64,000 nt of DNA from an uncultured Duncaniella sp. (GTDB lineage: Bacteria > Bacteroidota > Bacteroidia > Bacteroidales > Muribaculaceae): NCBI GenBank assembly GCA_910587165.1, contig CAJUKP010000009.1:34190-98189 (forward strand), read 5' to 3'. Numbering within the stretch: position 1 is the stretch's first letter; each line of letters opens with the position of its first letter. A program made the translations under genes and the position numbers. The notes below the pieces were generated by a model. It worked only from the letters and a program-made list of their open reading frames with translations. It ran no database searches and was not told the origin of the DNA. This document shows positions 1 to 8,578 of the stretch, piece after piece.

Positions 1-449
1 CCACACGCATTTTCCCGCTTGCCGCCATCATAACCCCCAACCGTATGGAAGCACGTGCCCTCACCGGATCAGACGACCATTCCGTACAGGCCGAGAGACT
101 CTTCGCCATGGGGTGCCGCGCCATACTTCTCAAAGGGGGTGACTCGGACGACCGTGAATTCAAGACCGACATTCTCTATACAGGCAACCCCGGTGAGTGG
201 CTCGAACTGAGGGCCGACGCGGTGGACACCCGCAATTCCCACGGGACAGGATGTACGCTCTCATCGGCCATAGCATCATATCTCGCGCTTGGCAACGATC
301 TGGTCACAGCTGTCCGTCTCGGCAAACTCTATGTCACCCGCGCCCTCGAGGCCGGTGCGTTCATCACCACCGGACACGGCCACGGACCTGTCAACCACTT
401 CTTCGCCCCCCGACGTCTCAAAAACTTCAATCCCAACAAAATACAATGA
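1..449 (+). CDS. thiD: Hydroxymethylpyrimidine/phosphomethylpyrimidine kinase, C-terminal part
   Basis: Phosphorylates hydroxymethylpyrimidine (HMP) and HMP phosphate to give the pyrimidine half of thiamin. The window opens inside the gene, in the frame that begins at base 3. The stretch PLAAIITPNRMEAR is the usual ribokinase-fold strand before the lid, AILLKGGD is the conserved strand around the ATP site, and NSHGTGCTLSSAIA is the GTGC anion hole with the catalytic Cys region. About 150 residues remain of a family length near 270, so the N-terminal half lies upstream. The stop TGA overlaps the thiS start as ATGA, which places it in the thiamin operon. Family assignment is firm; the true start is not visible. 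Confidence 0.9.
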   Translation, partial: TRIFPLAAIITPNRMEARALTGSDDHSVQAERLFAMGCRAILLKGGDSDDREFKTDILYTGNPGEWLELRADAVDTRNSHGTGCTLSSAIASYLALGNDLVTAVRLGKLYVTRALEAGAFITTGHGHGPVNHFFAPRRLKNFNPNKIQ

Positions 450-646
450 ACATACTCATCAACGACACCCCGCTCGTCCTCCCCGACAATGCAACCCTGG
501 CAGATGCACTCATGGCAAAGGGCATCAAGCCCGGAGGAATCGCTACAGCCGTCAACGGCACTGTGATCCCATCGGCCAAAAGGGTATCCCACCATCTGTG
601 CGAAGGCGACAAGGTGGTGATCATAAAGGCTTTCTATGGTGGATAA
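446..646 (+). CDS. thiS: Sulfur carrier protein ThiS
   Basis: A 66-residue ubiquitin-fold protein that carries sulfur as a C-terminal thiocarboxylate to thiazole synthase ThiG. The sequence starts MNILINDTP and ends in the required Gly-Gly (KAFYGG). The ATG at 446 overlaps the thiD stop by four bases, and the 3' end overlaps the next gene by 11 bases. An upstream extension to 197 in the same frame lies wholly inside thiD and is not credible. The ThiF adenylyltransferase that normally charges ThiS is not in the window, so it must be upstream or elsewhere. Confidence 0.95.
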   Translation: MNILINDTPLVLPDNATLADALMAKGIKPGGIATAVNGTVIPSAKRVSHHLCEGDKVVIIKAFYGG

Positions 647-1226
647 CTGTCACTTCAGACTGATAGCCATCACTCCCGAGACCCCGGTTGACGACGAGGG
701 AGCCAAAATCACGGCTCTGCTCACCGCGGGCTTCTTCCGTGTGCATCTCCGCCACCCCTCGGCCTCACGGATCGAGATGCGTGACATCATCGAGTCTGTC
801 CCGCAACGGCTCCATGACCGCATCGTGATCCATGGCCATTTCGACCTGGCCTTCGACTACAATCTCGGCGGACTCCATCTCAACCGCCGCTGTCCGGCCC
901 CTCCGGCAGGCTACAGAGGTGCGCTGAGCCGGTCATGCCATTCGGTGGACGAGGTCATAAGTCATTCTGCAGGGATGGGCTATGTGACCCTCAGTCCGGT
1001 ATTTGACAGCATCTCGAAGGCCGGCTACCGTAGCGCCATCTCCTCTGACGACATCAGCCGTCTCCCCGGAATCCCCGTTCCTGTCATAGCTCTCGGTGGA
1101 ATCACACCGGCCTCACTCCCGGCTCTCGCCGCCGGCGGATTCGCCGGCGCGGCCATGCTCGGGGCAATAGGCTGGGAACGTCCTCTTCCAGAATTTTCAA
1201 ACAAATTATCCGAATATATATGTTAA
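636..1226 (+). CDS. tenI: TenI-like thiazole tautomerase (ThiE paralogue)
   Basis: A 196-residue TIM-barrel protein of the ThiE/TenI superfamily. It lacks the ThiE substrate residues seen in the next gene: the QLRLKD segment is replaced by VHLRHPSAS and the GPFxxTxTK loop by SPVFDSISKAGY. The segment SRSCHSVDEVI matches the position where TenI carries its conserved histidine (VHS in B. subtilis), which supports tautomerisation of the ThiG product rather than thiamin phosphate synthesis. It begins inside thiS and its end overlaps thiE. An alternative is a catalytically weak second ThiE. The superfamily is certain, the TenI role is a likely inference. Confidence 0.75.
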   Translation: MVDNCHFRLIAITPETPVDDEGAKITALLTAGFFRVHLRHPSASRIEMRDIIESVPQRLHDRIVIHGHFDLAFDYNLGGLHLNRRCPAPPAGYRGALSRSCHSVDEVISHSAGMGYVTLSPVFDSISKAGYRSAISSDDISRLPGIPVPVIALGGITPASLPALAAGGFAGAAMLGAIGWERPLPEFSNKLSEYIC

Positions 1227-1849
1227 TGTTCATAACCCACCCCTCCGACCGCTACTCGATAGCCGAAGAGGTGCAGATGGTGCTCGAAGGTGGCTGCAAA
1301 TGGATCCAGCTGCGGCTCAAGGACGCGAGCGACGAGGAATTCCGTCAGACTGCTCTCGAGATCATCCCGATGTGCAGGGAAAACGAAGCCTTCCTCGTGT
1401 TCGACGACCGTGTGGAGCTCGCCATGGAAATGGGAGTCCACGGAGTGCATCTGGGCAAAAACGACATGGATCCACTTCAGGCGCGCGAGACCATGGGCGC
1501 CGAAGCCATCATCGGTGTCACGGCAAACACCGCCGCCGACATCACCCGTATGCGTGGATGGGACGTGGACTATGTAGGCCTCGGCCCCTTCCGCTTCACC
1601 ACCACCAAGCAGAAACTCTCACCCGTGCTCGGCACTGAAGGCTACACCGAAATCGTCACCGCCGTGCGCGATGCCGATATCATGCTGCCCATTGTGGCGA
1701 TAGGTGGAATAACCATCGCCGACATTCCCTCCCTGATGGCCACCGGCGTCAACGGAGTGGCAATGAGCGGAGCCATCATAAACGCCCCCGACCCGGTGGC
1801 ATACACCCGTGAAGTTCTGGCCTCGCTTGAACAGAACAAACATTCATAA
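1220..1849 (+). CDS. thiE: Thiamine-phosphate synthase
   Basis: Joins HMP diphosphate with the thiazole phosphate carboxylate to make thiamin phosphate. The 209-residue protein carries the complete ThiE signature: WIQLRLKD (diphosphate and Mg binding), VHLGKNDM, IGVTANT, and GLGPFRFTTTKQKLSPVLG for the pyrimidine/diphosphate loop, then VAIGGI and GVAMSGAI at the C-terminal phosphate site. The first ATG at 1220 overlaps the stop of the preceding gene; a second ATG at 1226 gives a protein two residues shorter. It is the active ThiE of the two adjacent paralogues. Confidence 0.93.
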   Translation: MLMFITHPSDRYSIAEEVQMVLEGGCKWIQLRLKDASDEEFRQTALEIIPMCRENEAFLVFDDRVELAMEMGVHGVHLGKNDMDPLQARETMGAEAIIGVTANTAADITRMRGWDVDYVGLGPFRFTTTKQKLSPVLGTEGYTEIVTAVRDADIMLPIVAIGGITIADIPSLMATGVNGVAMSGAIINAPDPVAYTREVLASLEQNKHS

Positions 1850-1868
1850 ACATCTTAACCCCAGATAT

Positions 1869-2645
1869 ATGTCAGATATTCTAACTATCGGCGGAAAGGA
1901 ATTCACCTCACGTCTGTTCGTGGGGACAGGCAAATATTCCTCAAACCGCATGATGCTCGAGTCGATCCTCGCCTCAGGATCCCAGATGATCACCGTGGCA
2001 ATGAAACGCATTGACATGGAACACGAGGAAGAAGACGATATGCTCGCCCACATCAACCGCGACCATGTGCAGTTTCTCCCCAACACCTCAGGTGTGCGCA
2101 ACGCCGAGGAGGCTGTGCTCGCTGCCAACCTGGCTCGTGACTGCTTCGGCACCGATTTCATCAAACTCGAGATACACCCCGATCCCAAATATCTCCTCCC
2201 CGACCCCATCGAGACTCTGAAAGCCACAGAGATCCTCGCCCGCCAGGGATTCATCGTTCTCCCCTACATACAGGCCGACCCCGTGCTGTGCAAACGTCTT
2301 GAAGAGGTGGGCACCGCCGCTGTCATGCCCCTCGGAGCACCCATCGGCACCAACAAAGGCCTCAAGACACGCGACCTTCTTGAGATCATCATTGCCGAAA
2401 GCCGTGTGCCTGTCGTGGTCGACGCCGGTCTCGGCGCACCCTCCCACGCCGCCGATGCCATGGAGATGGGTGCCGACGCTGTGCTCGTCAACACAGCCAT
2501 AGCCGTATCCGGCGATCCTGTCGAGATGGCTGTGGCCTTCAAACTCGCTGTCGAGGCCGGACGCAAGGCCTACGTTGCCGGGCTCGGATCCGTATCATCC
2601 TCCGCCAGCGCCACAAGCCCCCTGACCTCATTCCTTGATCTCTAA
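1869..2645 (+). CDS. thiG: Thiazole synthase
   Basis: Builds the thiazole phosphate ring from deoxyxylulose 5-phosphate, dehydroglycine (from ThiH here) and ThiS thiocarboxylate. The 258-residue protein starts MSDILTIGGKEFTSRLFVGTGKY, typical for ThiG. The lysine in DFIKLEI is at the Schiff-base position, and PLGAPIGTNKG and VVDAGLGAPSHA are the phosphate-binding loops near the C-terminus. The frame is open from 1809 but that extension lies inside thiE and its residues look random, so the ATG at 1869 is chosen. It sits 19 bases after thiE and 13 bases before thiC. Confidence 0.95.
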   Translation: MSDILTIGGKEFTSRLFVGTGKYSSNRMMLESILASGSQMITVAMKRIDMEHEEEDDMLAHINRDHVQFLPNTSGVRNAEEAVLAANLARDCFGTDFIKLEIHPDPKYLLPDPIETLKATEILARQGFIVLPYIQADPVLCKRLEEVGTAAVMPLGAPIGTNKGLKTRDLLEIIIAESRVPVVVDAGLGAPSHAADAMEMGADAVLVNTAIAVSGDPVEMAVAFKLAVEAGRKAYVAGLGSVSSSASATSPLTSFLDL

Positions 2646-2658
2646 AGAACATACCCAC

Positions 2659-4362
2659 ATGACAATCGAAAATATCGACGTAAACTCCTATCCCGGATCA
2701 GAGAAAGTATATATCGACGGAAAACTCCACCCCGTTAGAGTGGCGATGCGCCGCGTGAATCTCACCCCCACGGTGAAAATCGTCAACGGTGAGCGTCTCG
2801 TGCGCGAAAACGATCCTGTATATGTCTACGACACGAGCGGTGTCTACACCGACCCCGACGTGAAGATCGACATCAATGCCGGACTCCCGCGCATACGCGA
2901 GGAGTGGAATGCAAGACGCGACGACCTCGTGAAGCTCCCTGCCATAACCTCCGAATACGGACGTATGCGCGAGGCCGACAAGAGTCTCGACCAAATCCGC
3001 TTCGCCCACCGCTACGCCCCCATGCGCGCTGCCGAGGGTAAGGAAATCACCCAGATGGCTCTCGCCCGGAAAGGCATCATAACACCCGAGATGGAATATG
3101 TGGCCATCCGTGAGAACAACAATGCCGAGGCGCTTGGCATCAAGTCGCACATAACCCCCGAGTTCGTGCGTGATGAGATTGCCGCCGGGCGCGCCGTGCT
3201 CCCCGCCAATATCAACCACCCCGAAGCCGAGCCTATGATCATCGGCCGCAACTTCCTTGTCAAGCTCAACACGAATATCGGCAATTCCGCCCTCTCGTCG
3301 GGCATCGAGGAAGAGGTGAGCAAGGCCGTCTGGAGCTGCTACTGGGGTGGCGACACTCTCATGGACCTCTCTACCGGCGACAACATCCACGAGACACGCG
3401 AGTGGATCGTGCGCAACTGCCCCGTGCCGGTGGGAACAGTGCCGGTCTACCAGGCCCTCGAGAAAGTGGACGGAAAGGTCGAGGACCTCACATGGGAGAT
3501 CTACCGCGACACGCTCATCGAGCAGGCCGAACAGGGTGTCGACTATTTCACCATCCATGCCGGAGCTCTCCGCGCCCATGCCGACATGGTGCAGGAGCGT
3601 CTCACAGGCATCGTTTCGCGCGGCGGATCCATCATGACCCGCTGGGCTGTGATACACAATCAGGAAAACTTCCTCTACACCCACTTTGACGAGATATGCG
3701 AGATTCTCGCCGCCTACGATGTGGCAGTCTCTCTCGGCGACGGTCTCCGCCCCGGCTCTATCCACGATGCCAACGACCGCTCACAGTTCCTCGAGCTCGA
3801 TGTGCTCGGCGAACTCACCGAGATTGCCTGGAAACACAATGTACAGGTGCTCATCGAAGGTCCCGGCCACGTGCCCATGCACAAGATCCGCGAGAACATG
3901 GATCGTCAGCTCGACAAATGCCATGAGGCCCCCTTCTACACTCTCGGCCCGCTCACAACCGACATAGCCCCCGGCTACGACCACATCACCTCTGCCATCG
4001 GAGCTGCCCAGATAGCTTGGATGGGCACAGCCATGATATGCTACGTCACCCCCAAGGAGCATCTCGCGCTCCCCAACCTCGAGGATGTGCGCAACGGTGT
4101 GATCACATACAAGATCGCCGCCCACGCCGCCGACCTCGCCAAGGGGCATCCCGGCGCTCAGGTGCGCGACGACGCCATGAGCAAGGCCCGTTTCGAATTC
4201 CGCTGGAAGGATCAGTTCAATCTCTCGCTCGACCCCGCCCGTGCCCGCCAGTACTACGTGGAGAGCCACAAGGAGGACGACCACTTCTGCACCATGTGCG
4301 GTCCCAACTTCTGTGCCATGCGCATCACTTCGCAGCTTGTGGAGGACTGCGCTAAAAACTGA
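2659..4362 (+). CDS. thiC: Phosphomethylpyrimidine synthase ThiC
   Basis: Radical SAM enzyme that rearranges aminoimidazole ribotide into HMP phosphate. The 567-residue protein has the ThiC landmarks NTNIGNSALSSGIEEEV, DLSTGDNIHETREWI, SLGDGLRPGSIHDA and IEGPGHVPMH. The C-terminal cluster motif CTMCGPNFCAM (CxxCxxxxC) binds the unusual C-terminal 4Fe-4S cluster. The ATG at 2659 is preferred; an earlier in-frame ATG at 2635 lies inside thiG and adds only MISKEHTH. It is followed two bases later by thiH, so both are surely cotranscribed. Iron-sulfur use by ThiC and ThiH fits the anaerobic lifestyle. Confidence 0.96.
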   Translation: MTIENIDVNSYPGSEKVYIDGKLHPVRVAMRRVNLTPTVKIVNGERLVRENDPVYVYDTSGVYTDPDVKIDINAGLPRIREEWNARRDDLVKLPAITSEYGRMREADKSLDQIRFAHRYAPMRAAEGKEITQMALARKGIITPEMEYVAIRENNNAEALGIKSHITPEFVRDEIAAGRAVLPANINHPEAEPMIIGRNFLVKLNTNIGNSALSSGIEEEVSKAVWSCYWGGDTLMDLSTGDNIHETREWIVRNCPVPVGTVPVYQALEKVDGKVEDLTWEIYRDTLIEQAEQGVDYFTIHAGALRAHADMVQERLTGIVSRGGSIMTRWAVIHNQENFLYTHFDEICEILAAYDVAVSLGDGLRPGSIHDANDRSQFLELDVLGELTEIAWKHNVQVLIEGPGHVPMHKIRENMDRQLDKCHEAPFYTLGPLTTDIAPGYDHITSAIGAAQIAWMGTAMICYVTPKEHLALPNLEDVRNGVITYKIAAHAADLAKGHPGAQVRDDAMSKARFEFRWKDQFNLSLDPARARQYYVESHKEDDHFCTMCGPNFCAMRITSQLVEDCAKN

Positions 4363-4364
4363 CC

Positions 4365-5474
4365 ATGTTCTACGAGGAACTGAAAAAATATTCATGGGAC
4401 GAGACCACCCGTTTCATCAATTCACGCACATCCCGCGATGTGGAGATAGCCCTGTCGAAGGAACATCTCAACATCAATGATTTCATGGCGCTCGTCTCTC
4501 CCGCGGCAGCGGCCTATCTCGAGCCGATGGCGCAGTTGTCCCACCGCTACACCCTCGAGCGTTTCGGAAAGACAATCTCTATGTACATCCCCATGTACGT
4601 CTCCAACGCCTGCACCAACGCGTGTGTCTATTGCGGATTCAACCACAACAACCCCCTCGAGCGCGTCACCCTCTCGCTCGATCAGGTCAAAGCCGAATGT
4701 GAGGCCATCCGCCGGCTCGGGCCGTTTGAGAATCTGCTCATTGTCTCAGGTGAGTTTCCCACGCTCAACGGTGTCGACTATCTCGAGCAGGTGCTCCACG
4801 TGTGCCGCCCGTACTTCAACAACCTCACCATCGAGGTGATGCCGATGAAGACCGACAGCTATGCCAGGCTCGTCGAAAGCGGACTGAACGGTGTGGTATG
4901 TTTCCAGGAGACATACCACGAGGCCAACTACCGCAACTATCATCCGCGCGGCATGAAGTCTATTTTCGAATGGCGAGTCAATGGCTTCGACCGTATGGGC
5001 ATGGCCGGTGTCCACAAGATTGGCATGGGTGTGCTCATCGGTCTCGAGGACTGGCGGACCGACCTCACGATGATGGCGCGCCACCTCACATATCTGCGCA
5101 AGAATTACTGGAAGACCCGTTACAGCGTTAACTTCCCGCGACTGTGCCCGGCCGAGGGTGGCTACAAACCCCGCGTGGTGATGACCGACCGCGAGCTCGC
5201 TCAGGTGACGTTCGCATTCCGTATCTTCGACCATGATGTGGACATATCCTACTCGACAAGAGAAGAGCCGTCATTCCGCGCCAACATGATGAAACTCGGA
5301 GTCACATCAATGAGTGCCGGAAGCAAGACCGAACCGGGAGGCTACTGCTCGACACCCGATGCCCTGGAGCAGTTCCGGGTATCAGACCCGCGTTCCCCGC
5401 TCGCCGTGACCGACGAGATCCGCCGGCTCGGCTATGAAGCCGTCTGGAAAGACTGGGACAAGATCTTCGACTGA
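4365..5474 (+). CDS. thiH: 2-iminoacetate synthase ThiH
   Basis: Radical SAM tyrosine lyase that supplies dehydroglycine for the ThiG reaction, the anaerobic alternative to ThiO. The 369-residue protein has the radical SAM motif CTNACVYCGF (CxxxCxxC) near residue 80, followed by SGEFPTLNGVDYLEQ and, further on, GMGVLIGLEDWRTD and the C-terminal BATS-type segment with SAGSKTEPGGY. It is the last thi gene in this direction and is followed by a strong inverted repeat. Spacing to thiC is two bases. Confidence 0.95.
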   Translation: MFYEELKKYSWDETTRFINSRTSRDVEIALSKEHLNINDFMALVSPAAAAYLEPMAQLSHRYTLERFGKTISMYIPMYVSNACTNACVYCGFNHNNPLERVTLSLDQVKAECEAIRRLGPFENLLIVSGEFPTLNGVDYLEQVLHVCRPYFNNLTIEVMPMKTDSYARLVESGLNGVVCFQETYHEANYRNYHPRGMKSIFEWRVNGFDRMGMAGVHKIGMGVLIGLEDWRTDLTMMARHLTYLRKNYWKTRYSVNFPRLCPAEGGYKPRVVMTDRELAQVTFAFRIFDHDVDISYSTREEPSFRANMMKLGVTSMSAGSKTEPGGYCSTPDALEQFRVSDPRSPLAVTDEIRRLGYEAVWKDWDKIFD

Positions 5475-5500
5475 CATCGCGGCTGACATCTGATCAGAAT

Positions 5501-5532
5501 AAGGACACATGGAAACGTTTCCCTGTGTCCTT
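5501..5532 (+). terminator. Hairpin terminator after the thiamin operon
   Basis: AAGGACACA at 5501-5509 pairs perfectly with TGTGTCCTT at 5524-5532, and the interior GGAAAC/GTTTCC continues the stem after one mismatch, so 32 bases form almost one continuous hairpin. It is followed by ATTTCCTT. It lies 26 bases after thiH and 79 bases before the receptor gene. The outer arm shares AATAAGGACA with the repeats at 30860 and 39308. Confidence 0.75.
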
Positions 5533-5611
5533 ATTTCCTTCTGTGCCTTGCGGTCACAATTTTTCTTGCTTCACACCGTTATAATATAGTACCAATCTGA
5601 TATTATACGAC

Positions 5612-8014
5612 ATGACAAGGCTCCGCCTGCACTTCTGCATAATTCTTATAATCCTCTCGGTTCTGACCTCGGTGGCCCAGGTGAAAATCCACGGCAAGAT
5701 CACCGATGCCGACAATCAGCCCATTGAATTCGCCACCGTGCGCATCGGTGGCACAGCCATCGGAGTCACATCCGGTCTCGAGGGGGAATACTCCCTCTCA
5801 TGCGCCAAGGCTGACACTATCAACGTCTACTTCTCATGTATCGGTTTCCGCGAGGAGAAACGTCAGCTCATCGACGCCGACAAGGATGTCACTCTCAACG
5901 TGCGTCTGCAGCTCAACACCGAAGTGCTCCAGCAGGTGGAGATTACCGAACTGAAGAAACAGACCGGCTCTGTGCAGAGCATCAGCACCGACGACCTTCG
6001 CCGCAACCCCGACGCATCGGGCGGAAGCGTGGAGGCCCTGCTCTCCACTATGGCCGGCGTGACAGGATCCAACGAGATGTCGTCACAGTACTCCGTGCGC
6101 GGCGGCTCTTACGATGAGAACTCGGTGTATATCAACGGGATCGAGGTCTATCGTCCGCAGCTCATATCATCTGGCCAGCAGGAGGGTCTGAGCATCATCA
6201 ACCCCGATCTCGTCGGGGCCATCGGATTCTCCACAGGTGGATTCCCGGCTGAATACGGCGACAAAATGTCATCCGTGCTCGACATCACCTACCGCGAGCC
6301 TGAGGCGTTCGAGGGTTCGGTGTCAGGCAGCCTGATGGGAGGATCCCTCTCCATCGGACAGGGCAACAAACGGTTAAGCCAGCTGCACGGACTCAGATAC
6401 AAGACCAATTCGTCGCTCCTCGGATCAATGGACACCAAAGGTGAATACGATCCGTCATATTTCGACTATCAGACCTCCGTCACATACCGTTTCTCCGACC
6501 GTTTCAAGGCATCATTCCTCGGCAATATCTCCATAAACAGTTATAAATTCACCCCTAAGAACCGCACCACTACATTCGGAACCTCCACAGATGCCAAGCA
6601 GTTCACCGTCTACTTCGACGGACATGAGAAAGACCGTTTCGAGACATATTTCGGAGCCTTGTCTCTCGACTACCGCGTCAACCGCGGCACCAGTCTCCAG
6701 CTTCTCGCATCCGGGTTTCTGAGCAACGAGCTGGTGGCCTACGACATATCCGGAGAATATTGGCTTGATCAGGCCGGAACATCCGATGTCGGCGGCGAAC
6801 TCGGTGTGGGACGCTATCACGAACACGCCCGCAACAGGCTGAAAGCTTCCGTAATGGCCCTGGCGCTCAAGGGTCGCACCGCACTCAACTCAAACCACAC
6901 GCTGACCTACGGGGTCAACGTCCAGGCCGAGAAAATCATGGACCGCAGCCGCGAATGGGAACTCCGTGATTCCGCCGGATTCTCACTCCCCGCCCTTCCC
7001 GACCAGCTCAGGGTGGTCTACAACCTCGACTCCCACCACGATCTCAGTTCGACCCGCCTTTCGGCCTTCGCCCAGGACTCATGGAAAATATCGACCTCGG
7101 CCGGATTCCTGACCCTCAACGCCGGTGTGCGTCTGAGCCATTGGAGTTTCAACAAGGAAACCCTTATCAGTCCGCGCCTCTCGCTCGGATTCATCCCCGA
7201 CAAAGCTCCCGGATGGGCCTTGCGCTTCGCCACGGGCCTCTATTACCAGTCACCCTTCTACAAGGAATACCGTATGCCTGTATCTGACGATATGGGCAAC
7301 CAGACCATCGTCCTTAACAAAGATATAAAGTCGCAGCGAAGCTTCCACCTCATAGCCGGGGCTGACTACACGTTCCGTACCTTCAACCGCCCGTTCAAAC
7401 TCTCGGGCGAGGTCTACTACAAAGCCCTGTCCAATCTCGTCCCTTATGAGATCGACAACCTGAAGCTTGTCTATACCGGCAGGAATGAGGCTACTGGCTA
7501 TGCCACGGGCATCGACCTGAAGCTGTTCGGACAGTTTGTGCCCGGAAGCGACTCATGGGTCAGTTTCTCACTAATGAAGGCCAACGAAAAAGTGGCCGGT
7601 AAGACGGCACCCCGTCCCACCGACCGCACATACAGTTTCGGTATATTCTTCACCGATTATTTCCCTAAATTCCCGAAGCTCAAATTCTCGCTTAAAGGAA
7701 TTTTCATGGGTGGACTTCCGGCCACGTCACCAAGATCCACACGATATGACGGATATTTCCGTATGCCACCGTACAAGCGTCTTGACGCCGGACTCTCCTA
7801 CGCGCTTCTCTCACCGCTCAAGGAGGGCGAGAGCCGTGGCGGTCTGGCCGGAAAGCTACGCAGCGTCTGGATAGGCGTGGATTTCTTCAATCTGCTCGAC
7901 ATATCCAATGTGGCATCATACTATTGGGTGACCGATGTGAACGACATCCAGTATGCGGTGCCCAATTATCTCACACGCCGCCAGTTCAATGTCAGGCTCT
8001 CGATAGATTTCTGA
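5612..8014 (+). CDS. TonB-dependent outer-membrane receptor
   Basis: An 800-residue outer-membrane protein. An N-terminal signal peptide (about residues 1-22, ending SVAQ) is followed by a CarboxypepD_reg-like beta-sandwich (about 24-105, KIHGKITDADNQPIEFATVRI), a plug domain (about 115-230, with LLSTMAGV and YSVRGGSYDENSVYINGIEVY) and a beta-barrel to the C-terminal phenylalanine (RLSIDF). It is shorter than SusC proteins and has no SusD partner, so it probably imports a small ligand or metal complex rather than a glycan. The neighbouring thiamin operon makes a thiamin or HMP ligand possible, but no TPP riboswitch precedes it. It converges on the next gene with only three bases between stops. 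Confidence 0.85.
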   Translation: MTRLRLHFCIILIILSVLTSVAQVKIHGKITDADNQPIEFATVRIGGTAIGVTSGLEGEYSLSCAKADTINVYFSCIGFREEKRQLIDADKDVTLNVRLQLNTEVLQQVEITELKKQTGSVQSISTDDLRRNPDASGGSVEALLSTMAGVTGSNEMSSQYSVRGGSYDENSVYINGIEVYRPQLISSGQQEGLSIINPDLVGAIGFSTGGFPAEYGDKMSSVLDITYREPEAFEGSVSGSLMGGSLSIGQGNKRLSQLHGLRYKTNSSLLGSMDTKGEYDPSYFDYQTSVTYRFSDRFKASFLGNISINSYKFTPKNRTTTFGTSTDAKQFTVYFDGHEKDRFETYFGALSLDYRVNRGTSLQLLASGFLSNELVAYDISGEYWLDQAGTSDVGGELGVGRYHEHARNRLKASVMALALKGRTALNSNHTLTYGVNVQAEKIMDRSREWELRDSAGFSLPALPDQLRVVYNLDSHHDLSSTRLSAFAQDSWKISTSAGFLTLNAGVRLSHWSFNKETLISPRLSLGFIPDKAPGWALRFATGLYYQSPFYKEYRMPVSDDMGNQTIVLNKDIKSQRSFHLIAGADYTFRTFNRPFKLSGEVYYKALSNLVPYEIDNLKLVYTGRNEATGYATGIDLKLFGQFVPGSDSWVSFSLMKANEKVAGKTAPRPTDRTYSFGIFFTDYFPKFPKLKFSLKGIFMGGLPATSPRSTRYDGYFRMPPYKRLDAGLSYALLSPLKEGESRGGLAGKLRSVWIGVDFFNLLDISNVASYYWVTDVNDIQYAVPNYLTRRQFNVRLSIDF

Positions 8015-8017
8015 GAA

Positions 8018-8578
8018 TCATTTTCTCAGATGGTCCATCAGCACGTAAGCGAACGGCCTGTCGCCCACCTTCACGAACCCTATGCTCTCATATAGCCTCC
8101 GGGCACGGTGGTTGTTCTTCTCCACGAGGAGTCCGGCCGGTTTCCCGGTTGCATGGGCTTTCTCGACCATAGCGTTGAGCAGGCTTGTGGCTATACCCTT
8201 TCCGCGATGTTCGGGGAGCACGGCGAGAGTGTCGAGGTAGAACTCCTCACCGTCACACTCGTCATCCACATCTCCCATCTCAAGATCAAGGATCTCCCTG
8301 GCGGCGGCGAAGAAATGCTCACGCATCGGGTGAAGCAACGCTCCGTCATAGCCCACTATCGCCCCGAGAGGCTCTCCGGCTTCATCAACGGCCACAAGTG
8401 TATTGCGGTAGCTGTACTGGGTGTCATCCATCTCGGCCAGTGATGCGAAAACGCGTTTCACATCATAGAGTGTATGGTGTTCACCGGCAAGATTCAGGCA
8501 TATTTCCTCTCCGACGGCGTCCATGACGCACGAGGCTATGAATCCTGCATCACTTTTTCTTCCGGGTATGATTTTCAT
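8018..8578 (-). CDS. GNAT-family N-acetyltransferase
   Basis: A 186-residue acetyl-CoA-dependent transferase. The acetyl-CoA motif A is LDTLAVLPEHRGKGIATSLLNAMVEKA (about residues 112-138), and the C-terminal RRLYESIGFVKVGDRPF is the usual motif B tail. The acceptor is unknown. The acidic insert DLEMGDVDDECDGEEFYLD before motif A is typical of a GNAT subgroup common in Bacteroidales. It starts four bases inside ribD (ATGA overlap) and is the last gene of the long leftward run, so its expression probably follows riboflavin and isoprenoid genes; that need not mean a shared function. Confidence 0.85.
   Translation of the reverse strand: MKIIPGRKSDAGFIASCVMDAVGEEICLNLAGEHHTLYDVKRVFASLAEMDDTQYSYRNTLVAVDEAGEPLGAIVGYDGALLHPMREHFFAAAREILDLEMGDVDDECDGEEFYLDTLAVLPEHRGKGIATSLLNAMVEKAHATGKPAGLLVEKNNHRARRLYESIGFVKVGDRPFAYVLMDHLRK

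Noticed and set aside
2698..3765. 355-codon minus-strand open frame inside thiC
   Set aside because: Mirror of the thiC codons; no motif, and no gene spacing or promoter to support it.
5488..5520. Resemblance to the 3' conserved part of a TPP riboswitch (CTGATCAGAATAA) before the receptor gene
   Set aside because: The CUGAGA half is absent upstream (that region is the thiH end), and the bases are better explained as the base of the terminator hairpin.
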